Positions 42,849 to 52,539 are shown, numbered from the stretch's first letter. The stretch: 64,000 nt of DNA from an uncultured Serinicoccus sp. (GCF_947487915.1 NZ_CANKYH010000001.1:1-64000), one strand, 5' to 3'. Translations and numbers: made by a program. Notes: generated by a model not told the origin, from the letters alone.

Positions 42849-43286
42849 TCAGGCGACGCGGTTCCAGCGCCACCGGGAGTCGGGTACCCCGGTCCCCAGC
42901 GCCCGCAGGGCACCGACGAGCATGTCGGCGCTGGCCGCGGGGTCCTCGACGCTGCCGACGTAGACGTGGTTCTCCGAGGCGACGCCGCGAGGCTGCTCCT
43001 GCGGGTCCGACCACCCCTGCGTCTGCAGCTCGGCGGTCTGCTCGGGGGTGAGGTCGGCATACGCGGCGGAGACGCTCTCGCAGAGCAGGTCGGCACCGAG
43101 CCGTGAGGCCTGCACGTAGCGTCCGGCGCTCTCGGCGGGCCGCGGGCCCAGGCCGAACCAGCGGCGCCGGGCCGGCGGATCCGCCCGGTCGGGCTCGGAG
43201 AGCACCAGCGACTCCCCGTCGTCGAGGGTGGCGAGCTCGTCGACCAGGCGGGTTCGGACGTCGTCCCAGCGGGTGGAAGCGCTCAT
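42849..43286 (-). CDS. TY-Chap-like (YbjN/secretion-chaperone-like) protein
   Basis: 145 aa. The pattern WDDVRTRLVDELATLDDGESLVL, YVQASRLGADLLCESVSAAYADL, GWSDP, and ADMLVGALRALGTG matches the actinobacterial TY-Chap fold, predicted to act as a chaperone for type VII secretion substrates. It lies divergently (76-bp gap) from a cluster of ESX-like substrates. Together they form a coherent secretion accessory unit. Assignment is from family pattern only. Confidence 0.66.
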   Translation of the reverse strand: MSASTRWDDVRTRLVDELATLDDGESLVLSEPDRADPPARRRWFGLGPRPAESAGRYVQASRLGADLLCESVSAAYADLTPEQTAELQTQGWSDPQEQPRGVASENHVYVGSVEDPAASADMLVGALRALGTGVPDSRWRWNRVA

Positions 43287-43362
43287 GGCGCCAGGGTGCC
43301 ACGGCTTGGGATCCGTCGCAGCGGCCACTATCCTCGACGTCGGTTCGTGACGGAGGGAGGGC

Positions 43363-43638
43363 GTGGAGACCGTGGGTGGCTTCGTGGGAGGAGACCCGGC
43401 GCAGATGGGCGCCGGAGCGCGGGCGCTGCACCGCACCGGGGGACGGGTCGAGGAGATCGGGCGCGGGCTGGCGCAGCTGCCGGCCTCGGGCACCGGGTAT
43501 GCCGACCTCTCCACCGCCGTCCGGCGGCTCGGGTCGGCGGTCGGCACGGCCGTCGAGGACACCGGCACCCAGACCACGATCGCCGCCGCGCTCGCCGACG
43601 CCGCCGCCCAGGACATCGACACCGCCGGGGGCGGCTGA
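43363..43638 (+). CDS. Small ESX/WXG100-like helical protein
   Basis: 91 aa from a GTG after GGAGGGAGG. Ala/Gly-rich two-helix pattern (GGDPAQMGAGARALHRTGGRVEEIGRGLAQL ... GYADLSTAVRRLGSAV) typical of small type VII secretion components in actinobacteria. There is no clear WXG in the turn. Its TGA overlaps the next ATG by one base (TGATG). It probably pairs with the following larger protein as a heterodimer for export. Moderate certainty. Confidence 0.7.
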   Translation: METVGGFVGGDPAQMGAGARALHRTGGRVEEIGRGLAQLPASGTGYADLSTAVRRLGSAVGTAVEDTGTQTTIAAALADAAAQDIDTAGGG

Positions 43639-44996
43639 TGGTCGCCGGTTTCGGACCACCGCAGGGCGACCCCGCGCTGCTGGACTCCCTCGCCACGACG
43701 CTGGCCACGGTGTCCGGCGACCTGACCACCGAGCAGGGCCACGTCGAGAGCGGGGTCGAGCAGACCCTCGGCACGTGGCGCGCGACCCGCTCCCGCGACT
43801 TCGAGGACGCCGGTCGCGGCATCGCCGGCACCCTCGGGGGTGCCTCGGGCATCGTCGACGCCGCCCAGGAGCAGGTCGGAGGGTATGCCCGCCGGCTGCG
43901 GAACGCGATCGAGGACATCGAGGACCTCGAGCGGCGGGCGCAGCAGCAGCTGGACCGGATGGACGGCGTGGACACCGACGACGAGGGCCACGACACCCTG
44001 CAGGGCCAGGTCGACGGTGAGGTCGCCCGGCTGCGCCAGCAGGCCCAGGAGATCCGCGACGAGGTGGAGCGGGACGCCACCGCGACCGCCGCGGCCCTGG
44101 ACGCCGGCACCGAGATCCTCGTGCCCGGGGCCGCCCGGCTGACCCCGGACCAGGTCGCGCTGCGGGTGCACGGCAGCACGGGGGTCTCCGCCGCCGGGGC
44201 CCCGCTGGCCACCGGCACGCTGAGCACGCAGAGCGCGTGGGAGGCCCTGGAGTCGGTGTCGCAGCCGGCCACGAACGTGGGCGAGACCGCCCTCGACTCC
44301 TGGCTCGGTTTCCGGCCGCCGGTCGGCGAGGGCTCGGTGAGCATGACGCTCTTCACCCTCGGGCAGGTCCAGTTCGGCGCCTCGACGGTGGCCAGCTGGA
44401 TGGCCGACCAGCGCTACTCCCACTTCCGTCCGATCGACGCCGCGGGCCGGGTCGTCTCCCCGAACATGGGCTTCTGGCAGCGGCTGCGGCACGGGGCGGG
44501 CCGCTTCCCCACCGCCCGCGGGCTCAGCCCCTGGCAGCGGGTCCGGGGCTTCGACCCGCGGGGGCACTTCAGCGCCCGGCCGTGGCACGGCGCGCCGGCG
44601 TCGCGCTGGAGCACCGCCGGACGCTGGCTCGGCCGCGGCGGGACCGTCCTCACCGCGGCCACCTCGGGGTGGGACGAGTGGAACGAGAGCGCGAACTACC
44701 CCACCGACGAGCGCGTCGGCCGCACCGTCACCGTATCGGCCGCCACGACCGGCGGGGCGCTGGCCGGCGCCAAGGCCGGAGCCTGGGCCGGCGGCGCCAT
44801 CGGGACCGCGATCATGCCCGGCGTGGGCACCGTCATCGGGGCCGGGCTCGGCGCGCTGATCGGCGGTTTCGTGGGTGGAAGCGCCGGCGCCTGGGTGGGT
44901 GACCAGCTCAAGGACATCGGCGGCGACATCGCCGACGGGGTGGGGGACGCCCTGGACAGTGCCGGGGACCTCATCGACGACATCACCCCCTGGTGA
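43638..44996 (+). CDS. Putative type VII secretion substrate with glycine-zipper C-terminus
   Basis: 452 aa. The N-terminal about 130 residues form an ESX-type helical domain (VSGDLTTEQGHVESGVEQTLGTWRATRSRDF ... YARRLRNAIEDIEDLERRAQQQ), followed by a hinge and a C-terminal region. Near the end lies a long glycine-zipper segment (GGALAGAKAGAWAGGAIGTA followed by IMPGVGTVIGAGLGALIGGF) that could insert into membranes. The N-terminus resembles the targeting part of ESX effectors; no toxin fold is recognisable. The gene is coupled to its neighbours on both sides. Confidence 0.72.
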   Translation: MVAGFGPPQGDPALLDSLATTLATVSGDLTTEQGHVESGVEQTLGTWRATRSRDFEDAGRGIAGTLGGASGIVDAAQEQVGGYARRLRNAIEDIEDLERRAQQQLDRMDGVDTDDEGHDTLQGQVDGEVARLRQQAQEIRDEVERDATATAAALDAGTEILVPGAARLTPDQVALRVHGSTGVSAAGAPLATGTLSTQSAWEALESVSQPATNVGETALDSWLGFRPPVGEGSVSMTLFTLGQVQFGASTVASWMADQRYSHFRPIDAAGRVVSPNMGFWQRLRHGAGRFPTARGLSPWQRVRGFDPRGHFSARPWHGAPASRWSTAGRWLGRGGTVLTAATSGWDEWNESANYPTDERVGRTVTVSAATTGGALAGAKAGAWAGGAIGTAIMPGVGTVIGAGLGALIGGFVGGSAGAWVGDQLKDIGGDIADGVGDALDSAGDLIDDITPW

Positions 44997-45370
44997 CCCC
45001 CGTGGTGTCCACCGTGGTGTCCGTCGTCGGCCTGGCCCTGGGCGTCCTGCTGCTCGGGCTCGCCGTCTGGGAGCGGCTGGGCCGCGGCGAGCAGGCGCGC
45101 GCCTGGCTGCGCGGCCCGAGCGAGGCGAGCATCCGCGGCTCGCTGTTCGTGCTCCCCGGCCTGGGCCTGCTCAGCCTGCTCGTGGGCCTGTCCCCGTGGA
45201 TCGCCGACGTGCCCGCCCTGGGCTTCCTCGCCCTCGTGCTGGCGCCCCTGGGGCTGTGGCTGGTGTTCGGCTGGGGGGCGCTGGCCCTCCCCTACCCGCG
45301 CTGGTCGGTGCCCGCCTGGGCCCGCGGGCGCATCGCCCGGCGGTTCGACAAGAAGAGGTGGTCGAGGTGA
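44993..45370 (+). CDS. Small membrane protein of the type VII accessory cluster
   Basis: 125 aa from a GTG overlapping the previous stop by 4 bp (GTGA). Three hydrophobic segments: residues 4-26, about 48-67 (SLFVLPGLGLLSLLVGLSPW), and about 73-96. A basic tail (RGRIARRFDKKRW) lies in the cytoplasm. Possibly an immunity or anchoring partner for the preceding glycine-zipper protein; this is inferred from gene order. Confidence 0.72.
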   Translation: MTPVVSTVVSVVGLALGVLLLGLAVWERLGRGEQARAWLRGPSEASIRGSLFVLPGLGLLSLLVGLSPWIADVPALGFLALVLAPLGLWLVFGWGALALPYPRWSVPAWARGRIARRFDKKRWSR

Positions 45371-45825
45371 TGGTGACCCACGAGGGGTCGGGTGCGACGT
45401 TCGAGGCGCCCGACGGTTGGCAGGTCGAGGACACCGGGCGCCCCGAGGTGCTCGTGGTGCTCGAGCCGGAGCCGGCCGACGGCACCGTGCGCGCCAACCT
45501 GGTGCTCACCGCCGTGGACACCGGCGGGCGCTCCTTCCGCGACTGGCAGAACGGCACCGAGGCCCTGCTGCCGCAGGAGCTGTCGGACTACCTCGTGCTC
45601 GACCTGCACGCCGGCGAGGTCGACGGCCGACCCACCGGCAGCCGGTTGGCCCACCACGTCGACGCCGAGGGCCGGGCGCTGGTCATGGAGCAGTGCTTCA
45701 CCGAGGTCGACGGCCTCGGTGTCACCCTCACTGCGACGATCGACGCGCTGCGCTACCCGGTGGCGGCCGAGGAGCTGTCGGCCTGTTGCGCCAGCCTGCG
45801 CGTGACGCGGGGGGAGGACCGATGA
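45370..45825 (+). CDS. LpqN-like protein of the type VII accessory cluster
   Basis: 151 aa; the ATG overlaps the previous stop by one base (TGATG). The sequence (FEAPDGWQVEDTGRPEVLVVLEPEP, RANLVLTAVDTGG, LVLDLHAGEVDGRPTGSRLAHHV, LVMEQCFTEVDGLGVTLTATID) fits the LpqN/DUF1795-like fold seen in ESX-linked lipoproteins and secretion chaperones. Here the signal peptide is missing, so it is probably cytoplasmic. Function unknown. Confidence 0.7.
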   Translation: MVTHEGSGATFEAPDGWQVEDTGRPEVLVVLEPEPADGTVRANLVLTAVDTGGRSFRDWQNGTEALLPQELSDYLVLDLHAGEVDGRPTGSRLAHHVDAEGRALVMEQCFTEVDGLGVTLTATIDALRYPVAAEELSACCASLRVTRGEDR

Positions 45826-46538
45826 CGCTGCGGCTGGAGGGCGACGCCCTGCTGGTGGACACCGGCACGTGGGCACGGCTGGCGGGGGCGGAGCAGGTCG
45901 ACCCGGAGCTGGCGCAGGTGGCGGCCGACGTACCCGGGGGTGAGCAGGCCCTCGAGGCCGGGCGCGACCCCCGTGCCGTCGTGCAGGTGCAGACCGCCAC
46001 CCCCGGCGGGGTCTTCACCCACGAGGCGTGGGTGGGCGAGGACGCGGTTGCCGTGCTCCTCGACCTGGGTCGGGGCGACGAGCGTCGGCTGCTCGTCCTG
46101 CCGCCGGACCACCTCGCCGCCTCGCTGGCCCGGATGGTCGGGCTGGCTCCCCGGGCGCACGCCCCCGCCGACCGTGAGCCCCGCCCGGTGTCCGAGTCCG
46201 ACCTGGAGGCGTGGTTCGCCCAGGGTGAGGAGGCCCCCGCCGACGCAGGCATGCCACAGCGTCCCGTGGAAGTCGGGCAGGGTGCCGAGTCCCACGGGAC
46301 ACTGTCTGTCGGACGGGCCGGCGCCGGCGAATCGGTCGGCGCGGACCGCGCCTGGCGCCTCGTCGCCGCCGCCGTGGGATCGGACGACGCCCCCCTCATG
46401 CTCGCCGCGGTGGACGGTCGCGACAGCGGGCTCTGGGTCGTCGGGGCCGACCCCGACCTGCGGCTGGTCCCGGTCACCCCCACCGAGGTATGGCGTGAGC
46501 TCGCCTCGGTGCTGCCCGCCCTCGCCCCGCCGCCCTGA
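45822..46538 (+). CDS. EspG-like secretion-associated protein
   Basis: 238 aa; the ATG overlaps the previous stop by 4 bp. A mixed alpha/beta protein (LVDTGTWARLAGA, AVVQVQTATPGGVFTHEAWVGEDAVAVLLDLGRGDERRLLVLPPDHLAASLARMVGL, WRLVAAAVGSDDAPLMLAAVDG) with the look of EspG-type chaperones that bind ESX substrates in the cytosol. It is the last gene of the five-gene cluster. No EccC ATPase or EccD channel is nearby, so the secretion engine must be elsewhere. Confidence 0.55.
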   Translation: MTLRLEGDALLVDTGTWARLAGAEQVDPELAQVAADVPGGEQALEAGRDPRAVVQVQTATPGGVFTHEAWVGEDAVAVLLDLGRGDERRLLVLPPDHLAASLARMVGLAPRAHAPADREPRPVSESDLEAWFAQGEEAPADAGMPQRPVEVGQGAESHGTLSVGRAGAGESVGADRAWRLVAAAVGSDDAPLMLAAVDGRDSGLWVVGADPDLRLVPVTPTEVWRELASVLPALAPPP

Positions 46539-46554
46539 CCACTAGGGTCTTCGC

Positions 46555-47289
46555 ATGACGTCTTCTGCTGCCAGCGCCCCCGCACGCGTGGCGGCAGCAG
46601 CCGTCCACGCCTACACCGCCCTCGGCGTGGTGCTGGCCCTGCTCATGGTCCACTTCTCCTACGCGGGGGAGGTGGAGCTGGTGCTCTGGCTGTTCCTCGC
46701 CTCCATGGTCGTGGACGGCACCGACGGCTTCCTCGCCCGCCGGTTCCGGGTCAAGGCGCTCGTGCCCGGCTTCGACGGTGCGCTGCTGGACAACATCATC
46801 GACTACATCACGTACGCCTTCGCCCCGATGGTGCTGCTGTGGAGCGCGGGCTTCCTGCCCGCCGGCTGGCTCGGCGGCGTGGTCGCGTCGGTCCCGCTGC
46901 TGGCCTCCTGCTTCCAGTTCTGCCGCACCGACGCCAAGACCGACGACCACTTCTTCCTCGGCTTCCCGAGCTACTGGAACATCGCCGCCTTCTACCTCGT
47001 CGTGCTCGGCGCCGGCACGACGGCCACCACGGTCACGCTCCTGGTGCTCACGGTGCTCGTCTTCGTCCCGGTCCGCTACGTCTACCCGTCCCGGACCGAG
47101 ACCGCCTGGTGGCCGACGATGACGCTGACGACGCTGTGGTTCGTCCTGTATGCGGTGGTGCTGGCGCAGTACCCCTCGCCCAGCTGGTGGGCGGTCGCGC
47201 TCTCGGCGGCCTACGTCGTCTACTACGCGGCCCTGAGCCTGCACCTGACGCTGTCCCGGCGCCGCAGCGCCGAGCTCGCGACCGCCTGA
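46555..47289 (+). CDS. pcs: Phosphatidylcholine synthase-like CDP-alcohol phosphatidyltransferase
   Basis: 244 aa; ATG at 46555. The CDP-alcohol phosphatidyltransferase signature is present: DGTDGFLARRFRVKALVPGFDGALLDNIIDY, with conserved Asp, Gly, Ala and Arg positions and about eight membrane segments. The VPGFDGALLDNIIDYITYAFAP form is typical of Pcs, which makes phosphatidylcholine from CDP-diacylglycerol and free choline. Finding it about 2 kb from choline-oxidation genes fits a choline link, though pcs and bet are probably separate units. Family firm; exact head group inferred. Confidence 0.85.
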   Translation: MTSSAASAPARVAAAAVHAYTALGVVLALLMVHFSYAGEVELVLWLFLASMVVDGTDGFLARRFRVKALVPGFDGALLDNIIDYITYAFAPMVLLWSAGFLPAGWLGGVVASVPLLASCFQFCRTDAKTDDHFFLGFPSYWNIAAFYLVVLGAGTTATTVTLLVLTVLVFVPVRYVYPSRTETAWWPTMTLTTLWFVLYAVVLAQYPSPSWWAVALSAAYVVYYAALSLHLTLSRRRSAELATA

Positions 47290-47303
47290 ATCCTCAGGCA
47301 TTC

Positions 47304-47323
47304 TTCCTACCGACAGGTAGGAA
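47304..47323. terminator. Perfect 8-bp hairpin after the phosphatidylcholine synthase gene
   Basis: TTCCTACC-GACA-GGTAGGAA is an exact stem with a four-base loop, 15 bp after the stop. A second small hairpin, CCTGA-ATCC-TCAGG, lies immediately before it (47285-47298) and overlaps the stop region. There is no strong T run. It could be a terminator or an operator for the thermonuclease gene downstream. The 47324-47540 gap is otherwise empty. Confidence 0.45.
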
Positions 47324-47540
47324 TCAGGAATCTCGTGCGGTATGGTCCGTGCAGCACCACACGAAACGCTTCTCTTTTCTCGCGATCACGGGGATCGACG
47401 AGACCGCTATGACGACACGTCCTCAGACCTTCGAGGGACCTTGTCGTCGTGCTCCGGGGGCTGTGGTTGAAGGGTTCACGACCACGGTCGGGACCGACGT
47501 CGTCCTGCCTGCGGAGGGGGACCTGAGGTGAGGGACGTCC

Positions 47541-48545
47541 ATGCTGCGCAAGCTCGTCATCGGTCTGCTGGCCGTCGTGGGGGTCGTCGTCGGCGGCTTC
47601 GTCGTGCTGGTCATCGCGGCGATCGCGTTCTTCGGGGTCGAGGACGCCGAGCCTGCCGCCCAGGCAGCACCGGCCGCCACGGGCGAGGCCTCCGTCGACG
47701 CCGAGACGCAGGTTGAGCAGGACGCGGCGGCCGAGGAGAAAGCCGCCGCCGAGAAAGCAGCGGAGGACGCTGCCGCTGGGCAGGAAGCCGCAGAGAAGGA
47801 AGCGGCGGAGAAAGCCGCCGAGCAGGAGGCGGCCGAGAAAGAAGCCGCGGAGAAAGCGGCCGCCGAAGAGGCGGAGGAAAGAGCAGCCGCAGAGCAGGCA
47901 GCGGAGGACGCCGCCGCCGAGCAGGCAGCCGCGGAGAAGGCCGATGCCGACAAGGAGGCCGCCGAGCGGGCCGCCGCCGACACCCTGACCGTCGTCGCCA
48001 TCGTGGACGGTGACACCGTCGACGTGTCCAACGGCGCCCGCATCCGGATCGCCGGCATCGACACCCCCGAGCGCGGCGAGTGCGGCTACGACGAGGCGGG
48101 CGCGCGGATGATGGAGCTCGCCCGGGACCGCCAGGCCGTGCTCGTCCTCGCCGGCGCCGACAGCATCGACCGCTACGGCCGGCTCATCCGCTACCTCGAC
48201 GTCGACGGGCGCGACGTGGGCCTCACCCTCATCCAGGAGGGTCTGGCCACGGCGCGGTACGACTCCCGCGACGGCTACGGCTGGCACGACCGGGAGGCGG
48301 AGTACGTCGCCGCCGACGCGGCCAGCCCCCAGGCGTTCTCCTGCGAGGCCGAGCCCTCCCCGCAACCGGCGGCGCCTGCTGCACCCGCGGCACCGGCCAT
48401 ACCCGCCGACTCCGGCGCCGACCCGCAGTTCGGCACCTGCGCCGAGGCGCTCGCGAACGGCTACGGGTGGTACGTCGTGGGGGTCGACCCGGAGTACCAC
48501 TGGTACCGCGACGGCGACGGCGACGGGGTCGTCTGCGAGACCTGA
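47541..48545 (+). CDS. Membrane-anchored thermonuclease (SNase) with Excalibur calcium-binding domain
   Basis: 334 aa; ATG after GTGAGGGA. One N-terminal membrane segment (LVIGLLAVVGVVVGGFVVLVIAAIAFFG) is followed by about 110 residues of Ala/Glu/Lys heptad-like sequence (AAEKEAAEKAAEQEAAEK...), a long charged helix or coiled coil. SNase follows at about 152-275: VDGDTVDV, RIAGIDTPERGECGYDEA, DRYGRLIRYLDVDG. The C-terminal Excalibur motif is WYRDGDGDGVVCE. It is placed to degrade nucleic acid outside the membrane, held off by the stalk. Confidence 0.92.
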   Translation: MLRKLVIGLLAVVGVVVGGFVVLVIAAIAFFGVEDAEPAAQAAPAATGEASVDAETQVEQDAAAEEKAAAEKAAEDAAAGQEAAEKEAAEKAAEQEAAEKEAAEKAAAEEAEERAAAEQAAEDAAAEQAAAEKADADKEAAERAAADTLTVVAIVDGDTVDVSNGARIRIAGIDTPERGECGYDEAGARMMELARDRQAVLVLAGADSIDRYGRLIRYLDVDGRDVGLTLIQEGLATARYDSRDGYGWHDREAEYVAADAASPQAFSCEAEPSPQPAAPAAPAAPAIPADSGADPQFGTCAEALANGYGWYVVGVDPEYHWYRDGDGDGVVCET

Positions 48546-48573
48546 CCGATCCGTCCCGCCTGACCACGCAGAC

Positions 48574-48605
48574 CGGCGCCCGCCCCCGGACGGGGACGGG
48601 CGCCG
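48574..48605. terminator. Bidirectional hairpin between convergent thermonuclease and SRPBCC genes
   Basis: CGGCGCCCG at 48574-48582 pairs with CGGGCGCCG at 48597-48605, and the stem continues with four more G-C pairs after a bulge. A second hairpin (CTGCCG/CGGCAG, 48608-48624) follows. The placement between convergent stops supports termination in both directions. A T run is lacking, as is common in high-GC genomes. Confidence 0.6.
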
Positions 48606-48629
48606 ATCTGCCGTGACGCGGCAGGGGGC

Positions 48630-49088
48630 TCAGTCGCGGGGGACGTCGCCCTCCCAGCCGCCGGTCGGCACCTCGCGCGACTCGATGAACTCCTTGAAGC
48701 GCTTGGCGTCGCCCTTGACCCGGCGGTCGTCAGCGCCCACGAGGGCGCCGGCCTTCTCCAGCAGACCCTCGGGGTCCCAGTCCATCTGGATGGTCACCCG
48801 GGTCGTCGTGTCGCTCAGCTTGTGGAAGGTGACGACGCCGGCGTGCTTGGTCTCACCCTCGACGGTGGTCCACGCCACCCGCTCCTCGGGGTGCTGCTCG
48901 CTGATCTCGGTGTCGAACTCGCGGGTGGCGCCGCCGACCTCGACGACCCAGTGGTTGCGGGTGTCGGTGACCTGGGTGACCGACTCCACACCCTCCATGA
49001 AGTGCGGGAAGGACTCGAACTGCGTCCACTGGTCGTACGCGACCTTGATCGGGACCTCGACGTCCACGGACTCCGTGACGTTGCTCAT
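48630..49088 (-). CDS. SRPBCC-family protein (cyclase/dehydrase type)
   Basis: 152 aa. The start ATG at 49086-49088 is preceded by AGGAGGTATGC; a longer frame upstream has no such site. It begins SVDVEVPIKVAYDQWTQFESFPHFMEGV, the common pattern of actinobacterial polyketide-cyclase-like proteins, with WDPEGLLEKAGALVGADDRRV and a C-terminal helix. The function is a ligand-binding fold of unknown partner. It is divergent from betB. Confidence 0.88.
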   Translation of the reverse strand: MSNVTESVDVEVPIKVAYDQWTQFESFPHFMEGVESVTQVTDTRNHWVVEVGGATREFDTEISEQHPEERVAWTTVEGETKHAGVVTFHKLSDTTTRVTIQMDWDPEGLLEKAGALVGADDRRVKGDAKRFKEFIESREVPTGGWEGDVPRD

Positions 49089-49217
49089 GCATACCTCCTG
49101 ATCGGGGAAAGGGATCGGACCCACGGAACACCAGATCGGTCTCGCCCGCACGGCCAACCCGCACCCCCGTCCGGACGGTATGTCGACGGGGGGCCGGTTT
49201 CCTGGTATCTATGGGCG

Positions 49218-50750
49218 ATGAGCCAACTCCTGATCGACGGCACCTGGCGCGACGCCTCGGACGGGGGGACGCGGACGATCCTCTGCCCGGCCGACCAGAC
49301 CGAGGTCGGTGTGGTCGCCGAGGCGACCGCGGACGATGCCGAGGCGGCCGTCCTGGCCGCCCGGCGCGCCTTCGACGAGGGCACCTGGCCGCATACCGCG
49401 GCACCGGAACGGGCCGCGCTGCTGCGCCGGCTCGCCGACCGGCTCGCCGCCGACCGCGACGAGGTCGCCCGCCTCGAGTCGTTGGACACCGGCAAGCGCT
49501 TCGTCGAGTCCCAGATCGACGTCGACGACATCGAGGCGGTCTTCCGGCACTTCGCCGATCTCGCCGCGAGCGAGGCGGGTCGGGTCGTCGACACCGGTAT
49601 GCCGGACGTCGCCAGCAAGGTGGTCCACGAGCCGGTCGGGGTCTGCAGCCTCATCACCCCGTGGAACTTCCCGCTGCTGCAGACCAGCTGGAAGGTCGCC
49701 CCGGCGCTGGCCGCCGGCAACACCTTCGTCCTCAAGCCCAGTGAGCTGACACCGCACACCTCGGTCTGGCTCGTGCGCGCACTGGCCGAGGCCGGCCTTC
49801 CCGACGGCGTCGCCAACCTCGTCCTCGGCTCCGGCGCCACCGTCGGCCCGACCCTCACCTCGCACGACGCGGTCGACCTCGTCTCCTTCACCGGTGGCGT
49901 CGAGACCGGGCGGACGATCATGGCCGCCGCCGCGACGACGGTGAAGCGGGTCGCCCTGGAGCTGGGCGGCAAGAACCCCAACGTCGTCTTCGCCGACGCC
50001 GACCTCCCGGCCGCCATCGACAACGCCCTCACCGCGATCTTCCTCGACTCCGGCCAGGTCTGCAGCGCCGGCGCCCGGCTCGTCGTCGAGGAGTCCGTGC
50101 ACGACGAGGTCGTCGACACCCTGGTCGAGCGCGCACGGGGGATCCGGCTCGGCGGGCCGTTCGAGGAGGACGCGGAGGCCGGGCCGCTCATCAGCGAGGC
50201 GCACCGCGACAAGGTCGCCCGCTACGTCGCCGAGGCGCTCGAGGACGGCGCCGTCCTGCGGTGCGGTGGCGGCCCGCCGGAGGACCCGGCTCTGGCCGAC
50301 GGCTGGTACTTCTCCCCCACGATCCTCGACGGCTGCGCGCAGGACATGCGCTGCGTGCACGACGAGTCCTTCGGCCCGGTCCTCACCGTCGAGACCTTCT
50401 CCGGCCCGGACCCGGACTCCGCCGAGGACGCCGCGGTGGCCATCGCCAACGACACGATCTACGGCCTCGCCGGGGCGGTGTGGACGCAGAACGCCGGGCG
50501 CGCGGAGCGGGTGGCCGGCCGGCTGCGGCACGGCACCATCTGGATCAACGACTACCACCCCTACGTCCCGGCGGCGGAGTGGGGCGGCTACCAGCAGTCC
50601 GGCATCGGGCGCGAGCTGGGGCGGGCGGGGCTGGAGGAGTACCGCGAGACCAAGCACATCTGGCACAACACCCGCCCGGCGCCGGCCGGCTGGTTCGCCG
50701 ACCACACCAGCACCGACCCCAGCACCCCCACGGAGGCCCCCGATGCCTGA
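49218..50750 (+). CDS. betB: Betaine aldehyde dehydrogenase-like enzyme
   Basis: 510 aa; ATG at 49218. Catalytic residues N150 (TPWNFP), E248 (LELGGKN) and C282 ([11 protein letters not shown]) are all present. In the operon with a choline dehydrogenase and a BCCT transporter it most probably oxidises betaine aldehyde to glycine betaine for osmoprotection. The end of the gene overlaps betA by 8 bp. The Pro/Ala-rich tail ([12 protein letters not shown]) is unusual. Family is certain; substrate rests on context. Confidence 0.9.
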   Translation: MSQLLIDGTWRDASDGGTRTILCPADQTEVGVVAEATADDAEAAVLAARRAFDEGTWPHTAAPERAALLRRLADRLAADRDEVARLESLDTGKRFVESQIDVDDIEAVFRHFADLAASEAGRVVDTGMPDVASKVVHEPVGVCSLITPWNFPLLQTSWKVAPALAAGNTFVLKPSELTPHTSVWLVRALAEAGLPDGVANLVLGSGATVGPTLTSHDAVDLVSFTGGVETGRTIMAAAATTVKRVALELGGKNPNVVFADADLPAAIDNALTAIFLDSGQVCSAGARLVVEESVHDEVVDTLVERARGIRLGGPFEEDAEAGPLISEAHRDKVARYVAEALEDGAVLRCGGGPPEDPALADGWYFSPTILDGCAQDMRCVHDESFGPVLTVETFSGPDPDSAEDAAVAIANDTIYGLAGAVWTQNAGRAERVAGRLRHGTIWINDYHPYVPAAEWGGYQQSGIGRELGRAGLEEYRETKHIWHNTRPAPAGWFADHTSTDPSTPTEAPDA

Positions 50751-52539
50751 ACGTTACGACTACGTCATCGTCGGCGGCGGCTCCGCCGGGTCCGCGCTGG
50801 GCAACCGGCTCAGCAGCGACCCCTCGACCAGGGTCCTCGTCCTCGAGGCCGGCCGCAACGACTTCCGCTTCGACCCCTTCATCCACATGCCGGCCGCCCT
50901 GCCCTTCCCCATCGGCAGCCGCTTCTACGACTGGAAGTACGAGTCCGACCCCGAGCCCGCGATGGGCGGGCGCCGCATCTACCACGCGCGCGGCAAGGTC
51001 CTCGGCGGCTCCAGCTCGATCAACGGGATGATCTTCCAGCGCGGCAACCCTATGGACTTCGAGCGCTGGGCCGCCGAGCCCGGGATGCAGGACTGGGACT
51101 ACGCGCACTGCCTGCCCTACTTCAAGCGGATGGAGACGGTGCTGCTGGAGGACGGGCGCACCGGCGCCGACGCCTGGCGCGGCGGCTCGGGCCCGCTCGT
51201 GCTGGAGCGGGGACCGGCCAGCTCGCCGCTCTTCGGCGCGTTCTTCGAGGCGACCCAGGAGGCGGGCTACCCGCTGACCGACGACGTCAACGGCTACCGC
51301 CAGGAGGGCTTCGCCAAGTTCGACCGCAACGTGCACCGCGGCCGCCGGCTGTCGGCGGCCCGGGCCTACCTGCACCCGGTGGAGCACCGGCGCAACCTGC
51401 GCATCGAGACCCTCGCGACGGTCACCGGCCTGCGCATGCAGGGGACCCGGTGCACTGGCGTGGACTACGTGCGCGGCGGGCGGCTGCGCCGCAGCGTCGA
51501 GGCCGGTGAGGTCATCCTCTGCGGCGGTGCCTTCGCCACCCCGCAGCTGCTCCAGCTGGCCGGCATCGGGGACCCCGAGGTGCTGGGCGCGGCGGGGGTG
51601 CAGACACGGGTCGACCTGCCCGGCGTCGGGTCCAACCTGCAGGACCACCTCGAGGTCTACCTCCAGCACTCCTCCACCCAGCCGGTCTCCATCGCGCCCT
51701 GGCTGGCGCACCACCACAAGCCCCGGATCGGCGCCGAGTGGCTCTTCGCGCGTCGTGGGGTCGGCGCCAGCAACCACTTCGAGGCCGGCGGCTTCATCCG
51801 CTCCAACGACCAGGTCGAGTGGCCCAACCTCATGTTCCACTTCCTCCCGATCGCCATCCGCTACGACGGCAGCAAGCCCGCCGAGACCGAGCACGGCATC
51901 CACGGCTATCAGGTGCACATCGGCCCCATGTATGCCGACACCCGGGGCCACGTGCACATCCGTTCCGCCGACCCGGCGCAGCGCCCCTCGATCCTGTTCA
52001 ACTACCTCTCGACCGACACCGACCGGCGCGAGTGGGTCGAGGTGGTCCGGGCCGCGCGCGACATCCTCGGCCAGCCCGCGTTCGCGCCGTTCAGCGGTGG
52101 CGAGATCTCCCCCGGACCCGAGGTCGAGACCGACGAGCAGATCCTGGAGTGGGTGCGCGGCGACGCCGAGACCGCGCTGCACCCCTCGTGCACGGCCAAG
52201 ATGGGTGGCGCCGAGGACGGCCAGGCGGTCGTCGACCCCGCCTCGATGCGGGTGCACGGCACCGAGGGGCTGTCGGTCGTGGACGCCTCGGTCTTCCCCT
52301 TCGTCACCAACGGCAACATCTACGCCCCCGTCATGATGGTGGCCGAGAAGGCCGCCGACCTCATCGCCGGCAACACCCCGCTGCCCGCGTCCGACGTCCC
52401 GTGGTACCGCTCCGGGACCGGGCAGCCCCTGTACCCGCCGGGCGACCCGCGCAACGACGCGTGGAACGCGATGAAGGACCCGCCATCGGCCGAGCGGCTC
52501 CGACGGGCAGCCGGGTCCACCAGCGAGAGGAACCCGTGA
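50743..52539 (+). CDS. betA: Choline dehydrogenase-like GMC oxidoreductase
   Basis: 598 aa. The FAD motif [14 protein letters not shown] is at residues 10-23; GMC signatures [13 protein letters not shown] and [15 protein letters not shown] follow; the catalytic His region is [11 protein letters not shown], and [10 protein letters not shown] is near the C-terminus. It oxidises choline to betaine aldehyde, a membrane-linked reaction in bacteria. It is the second gene of the operon, overlapping betB by 8 bp and the BCCT gene by one base (TGATG). Confidence 0.92.
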   Translation: MPERYDYVIVGGGSAGSALGNRLSSDPSTRVLVLEAGRNDFRFDPFIHMPAALPFPIGSRFYDWKYESDPEPAMGGRRIYHARGKVLGGSSSINGMIFQRGNPMDFERWAAEPGMQDWDYAHCLPYFKRMETVLLEDGRTGADAWRGGSGPLVLERGPASSPLFGAFFEATQEAGYPLTDDVNGYRQEGFAKFDRNVHRGRRLSAARAYLHPVEHRRNLRIETLATVTGLRMQGTRCTGVDYVRGGRLRRSVEAGEVILCGGAFATPQLLQLAGIGDPEVLGAAGVQTRVDLPGVGSNLQDHLEVYLQHSSTQPVSIAPWLAHHHKPRIGAEWLFARRGVGASNHFEAGGFIRSNDQVEWPNLMFHFLPIAIRYDGSKPAETEHGIHGYQVHIGPMYADTRGHVHIRSADPAQRPSILFNYLSTDTDRREWVEVVRAARDILGQPAFAPFSGGEISPGPEVETDEQILEWVRGDAETALHPSCTAKMGGAEDGQAVVDPASMRVHGTEGLSVVDASVFPFVTNGNIYAPVMMVAEKAADLIAGNTPLPASDVPWYRSGTGQPLYPPGDPRNDAWNAMKDPPSAERLRRAAGSTSERNP

